Shown: piece after piece, positions 14,577 through 16,543 of the stretch
Position numbering within the stretch: the first letter of the stretch is position 1
Layout: each line of letters opens with the position of its first letter
Assembly: GCA_902497035.1 (NCBI GenBank)
Contig: CABVDL010000056.1
Location: 1 to 16,543, forward strand
Origin: an uncultured Prevotella sp.
Lineage (GTDB): Bacteria; Bacteroidota; Bacteroidia; Bacteroidales; Bacteroidaceae
DNA: 16,543 nucleotides
Direction: 5' to 3'
Translations under genes and position numbers: made by a program
Notes under the pieces: model-generated
Database searches by the model: none
What the model was told of the DNA's origin: nothing
What the model saw: the letters and a program-made list of their open reading frames with translations, nothing else

Positions 14577-15914
14577 ATGGAAGTCGAACAAATACTGAAA
14601 AGGCTGATGTGGAAGCACTCCGACGAGCCGGAATTCCTGCAGGCCGTAAAAGAAGTTCTTATCTCAATCAAGGATGTCTACAACGAACATCCCGAATTTG
14701 AAAAGGCAAAGATTATCGAGCGTTTGGTAGAACCCGAGCGCGTCATCATATTCCGCGTACCTTGGGTTGACGACAACGGCGACGTGCAGGTCAACACGGG
14801 CTACCGCGTGCAGTTCAACAGTGCCATCGGTCCCTACAAGGGCGGACTTCGCTTCCACCCGTCGGTGACGCTGAGCATCATGAAGTTTCTCGGCTTTGAG
14901 CAGACATTCAAGAACGCGCTCACCACACTGCCCATGGGCGGCGCCAAGGGCGGCTCCGACTTCTCCATCCGCGGGCGGAGCGACGCCGAGGTGATGCGTT
15001 TCTGCCAGTCGTTCATGCAGGAGCTGTATCACTATATCGGGCCCGACGAGGACGTGCCGGCAGGCGACATCGGCGTGGGCGGCCGCGAGATAGGCTATCT
15101 CTTTGGCGAATACAAGAAGCTCACGCACCAGTTCCAGGGCGTCATCACCGGCAAGGGCCTGGAATGGGGAGGTTCCATCCTTCGCCCTGAGGCCACCGGT
15201 TTCGGCGCGCTCTATTTCGTCAACGAGATGCTGCAGACCCACGGCATCGACATCAAGGGCAAGACCATCGCCCTCTCCGGCTTCGGCAATGTGGCGTGGG
15301 GCGCCGTGAAGAAAGCCGCTGAGCTGGGTGCGAAGGTCATCACCATCAGCGGCCCCGACGGCTACATCTACGACCCGGAGGGCATCAGCGGCGAGCGCAA
15401 CGACTACATGCTTGAGCTGCGCGCCAGCGGCGAGGACATCTGCTCGCCCTACGCCGAGGAGTTCAAGAGCGCCACGTTCTTCCCGGGCAAGAAGCCGTGG
15501 GAGCAGAAGGCCGACATCTATCTCACCTGCGCCACACAGAACGAGCTCAACGGCGACGACGCCGACCGCATCTTAGCCAACAAGCCGCTCTGCGTGGCCG
15601 AGGTGAGCAACATGGGCTGCACCGCCGAGGCCGTGGAGAAGTTTGTAGGCGCCAGACAGCTCTTTGCTCCGGGCAAGGCCGTCAACGCCGGCGGCGTGGC
15701 CACGTCGGGACTGGAGATGACGCAAAACTCCATGCGCCTACACTGGAGCGCCAAGGAGGTGGACGAGAAGCTGCACTACATCATGCACTCCATCCACCAC
15801 CAGTGCACCACATACGGCAAACAGCCCGACGGCTACATCGACTACGTGCGCGGCGCCAACGTGGCAGGCTTCATGAAGGTGGCCAACGCCATGATGGCGC
15901 AGGGCGTAGTATAA
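14577..15914 (+). CDS. gdhA: Glutamate dehydrogenase, hexameric type
   Basis: A 445-residue cytoplasmic enzyme of the usual length for bacterial hexameric GDH (about 445-450). It interconverts 2-oxoglutarate plus ammonium with glutamate and so links nitrogen assimilation or amino acid breakdown to central metabolism. Substrate Lys lies in GPYKGGLRF (85-93, K88). Catalytic Lys K124 is in PMGGAKGGSDF (119-129). D164 lies in the GDIGVGGREIGY segment, and the Rossmann turn is GFGNVA (235-240). After the second Rossmann strand it reads ISGPDGYIYDPEGIS, and the C-terminal half (PGKKPWEQKADI, CATQNEL, APGKAVNAGGV) closely recalls the clostridial NAD-linked enzyme as I remember it. Cofactor choice is therefore open: NADP-linked is the usual annotation, but NAD or dual use is possible. 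It has its own promoter and is followed after 6 bases by rlpA. Confidence 0.96.
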   Translation: MEVEQILKRLMWKHSDEPEFLQAVKEVLISIKDVYNEHPEFEKAKIIERLVEPERVIIFRVPWVDDNGDVQVNTGYRVQFNSAIGPYKGGLRFHPSVTLSIMKFLGFEQTFKNALTTLPMGGAKGGSDFSIRGRSDAEVMRFCQSFMQELYHYIGPDEDVPAGDIGVGGREIGYLFGEYKKLTHQFQGVITGKGLEWGGSILRPEATGFGALYFVNEMLQTHGIDIKGKTIALSGFGNVAWGAVKKAAELGAKVITISGPDGYIYDPEGISGERNDYMLELRASGEDICSPYAEEFKSATFFPGKKPWEQKADIYLTCATQNELNGDDADRILANKPLCVAEVSNMGCTAEAVEKFVGARQLFAPGKAVNAGGVATSGLEMTQNSMRLHWSAKEVDEKLHYIMHSIHHQCTTYGKQPDGYIDYVRGANVAGFMKVANAMMAQGVV

Positions 15915-15920
15915 CTGTGA

Positions 15921-16457
15921 ATGGATGAAAACAATATAACAACATGGCTCAGGTACTGCTGCCTGAGCCTGCTTTTGGTATTCGGCCTTACCCCTATGGT
16001 TGCACAGAAGCATAGGGGCAAGGCTACTTATTATTCAAAACGGGCCACCGGCTCACGTACGGCGAGCGGCGAGCTACTGCACCACGACAGCCTGACCTGT
16101 GCCCACCGCACCTATGCCTTTGGCACACGACTGAAAGTAACCAACCTGAGCAACGGCAAGTCGGTCATCGTGCGCGTCACCGACCGCGGCCCCTTTGCCC
16201 GTGGCCGCATCATCGACCTCAGCTATGGGGCCGCCCGCGAGCTGGGCATGCTGTCGCAGGGCGTGGCCATGGTCGAGGTGCAGCGCTACGACGAGACCAC
16301 GGTGCCTTACCGCAGCAAGCCGGAGGAGGAAGAGACCGGCCTCCCCGCCTTTGAGTTTGACTTCGGCAAGGTCACCACCGACAAACTCGCACGGCCAAAG
16401 AAAGTCAAGCTGAAGGCACCGCCAAAGAAGAGCATTAAGGTGGAGACCAAGCCATAG
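15921..16457 (+). CDS. rlpA: RlpA-like double-psi beta-barrel protein (septal ring lytic transglycosylase family)
   Basis: A 178-residue exported protein. The signal peptide has a hydrophobic core at 11-24 and probable cleavage near MVAQ (26-29), with no canonical lipobox. The double-psi barrel spans about 33-122: GKATYYSKRATGSRTASGE, then LTCAHRTYAFGTRLKV (58-73), VRVTDRGPF (84-92) and GRIIDLSYGAARELGM (95-110). In Pseudomonas RlpA cleaves glycan strands lacking stem peptides. Against that enzyme E51, H62 and D88 line up with active-site residues, while the Asp three residues after the Glu is His here (H54). There is no SPOR domain; a short basic, Lys/Pro-rich tail (155-178) follows an acidic EEEE patch. 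The ATG starts 6 bases after the gdhA stop, so the two are probably co-transcribed. Confidence 0.9.
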   Translation: MDENNITTWLRYCCLSLLLVFGLTPMVAQKHRGKATYYSKRATGSRTASGELLHHDSLTCAHRTYAFGTRLKVTNLSNGKSVIVRVTDRGPFARGRIIDLSYGAARELGMLSQGVAMVEVQRYDETTVPYRSKPEEEETGLPAFEFDFGKVTTDKLARPKKVKLKAPPKKSIKVETKP

Positions 16458-16473
16458 AAAACAGGCGAAAAAT

Positions 16474-16498
16474 GTAGGGGCGGGGTTCATCCCCGCCC
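16474..16498. repeat. REP-like GTAG hairpin downstream of rlpA
   Basis: GTAG (16474-16477) is directly followed by arm GGGCGGGG (16478-16485), loop TTCAT and arm CCCCGCCC (16491-16498), an 8-bp perfect stem. A tetranucleotide GTAG at the foot of a GC-rich hairpin is the hallmark of REP elements. It starts 16 bases after the rlpA stop and has no T-run after it, so it may double as a 3'-end structure but is not a standard intrinsic terminator. Only one copy is visible in the window. Confidence 0.55.
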
Positions 16499-16543
16499 TA
16501 ACCCCAGGATGGCAGCGACGGAATATCGGATGGCCTGCGAGGT

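Overview
The window looks like a chromosomal segment of a fairly GC-rich Bacteroidales, most likely a Prevotellaceae relative. The grounds are a SusC/SusD pair, lipoproteins with acidic residues just after the lipid-bearing Cys, a gdhA promoter of the Bacteroidetes type (TTTG, 20-base spacer, TAATTTTG), and RlpA and GDH sequences of the kind expected in that phylum. This assignment is from memory of families, not from a search.

Minus strand, read from 14086 down to 1: one long co-directional series. It runs SusC-like TonB-dependent porin, SusD-like lipoprotein, small Calx-beta-like lipoprotein, two-domain M16 zinc peptidase, Ig/beta-propeller lipoprotein, secreted metallophosphoesterase, a cytoplasmic receiver-receiver-ATP-grasp protein, and the first 34 codons of another gene cut by the window edge. 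Gaps between genes are 23, 19, 4, 55, -17 (overlap), 19 and 71 bases. The first six products are predicted to be exported. There is no glycan-degrading enzyme, and the only hydrolases are a peptidase and a phosphoesterase. I therefore read the locus as a peptide- or protein-directed uptake system rather than a classical polysaccharide utilisation locus. The receiver/ATP-grasp gene may be part of the same transcript or simply downstream of it.

The 490-base divergent intergenic region (14087-14576) separates this locus from the plus-strand genes. It holds a probable SusC promoter, a striking in-register 22-base tandem repeat array that changes unit midway (14238-14369), small dyads, and a well-formed gdhA promoter.

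Plus strand, 14577 to 16457: a hexameric-type glutamate dehydrogenase followed six bases later by an RlpA-like cell-wall protein, then a REP-like GTAG-hairpin (16474-16498). The truncated gene at the left edge weakly resembles REP-associated (Y1) transposases.

The most unusual item is the 996-residue protein at 175-3165. It keeps the ATP-grasp half of PEP synthase/pyruvate phosphate dikinase but lacks the phospho-histidine and PEP/pyruvate TIM-barrel domains. It carries two receiver-like domains in front, one with a complete phosphorylation site, and an unassigned conserved-looking C-terminal region.
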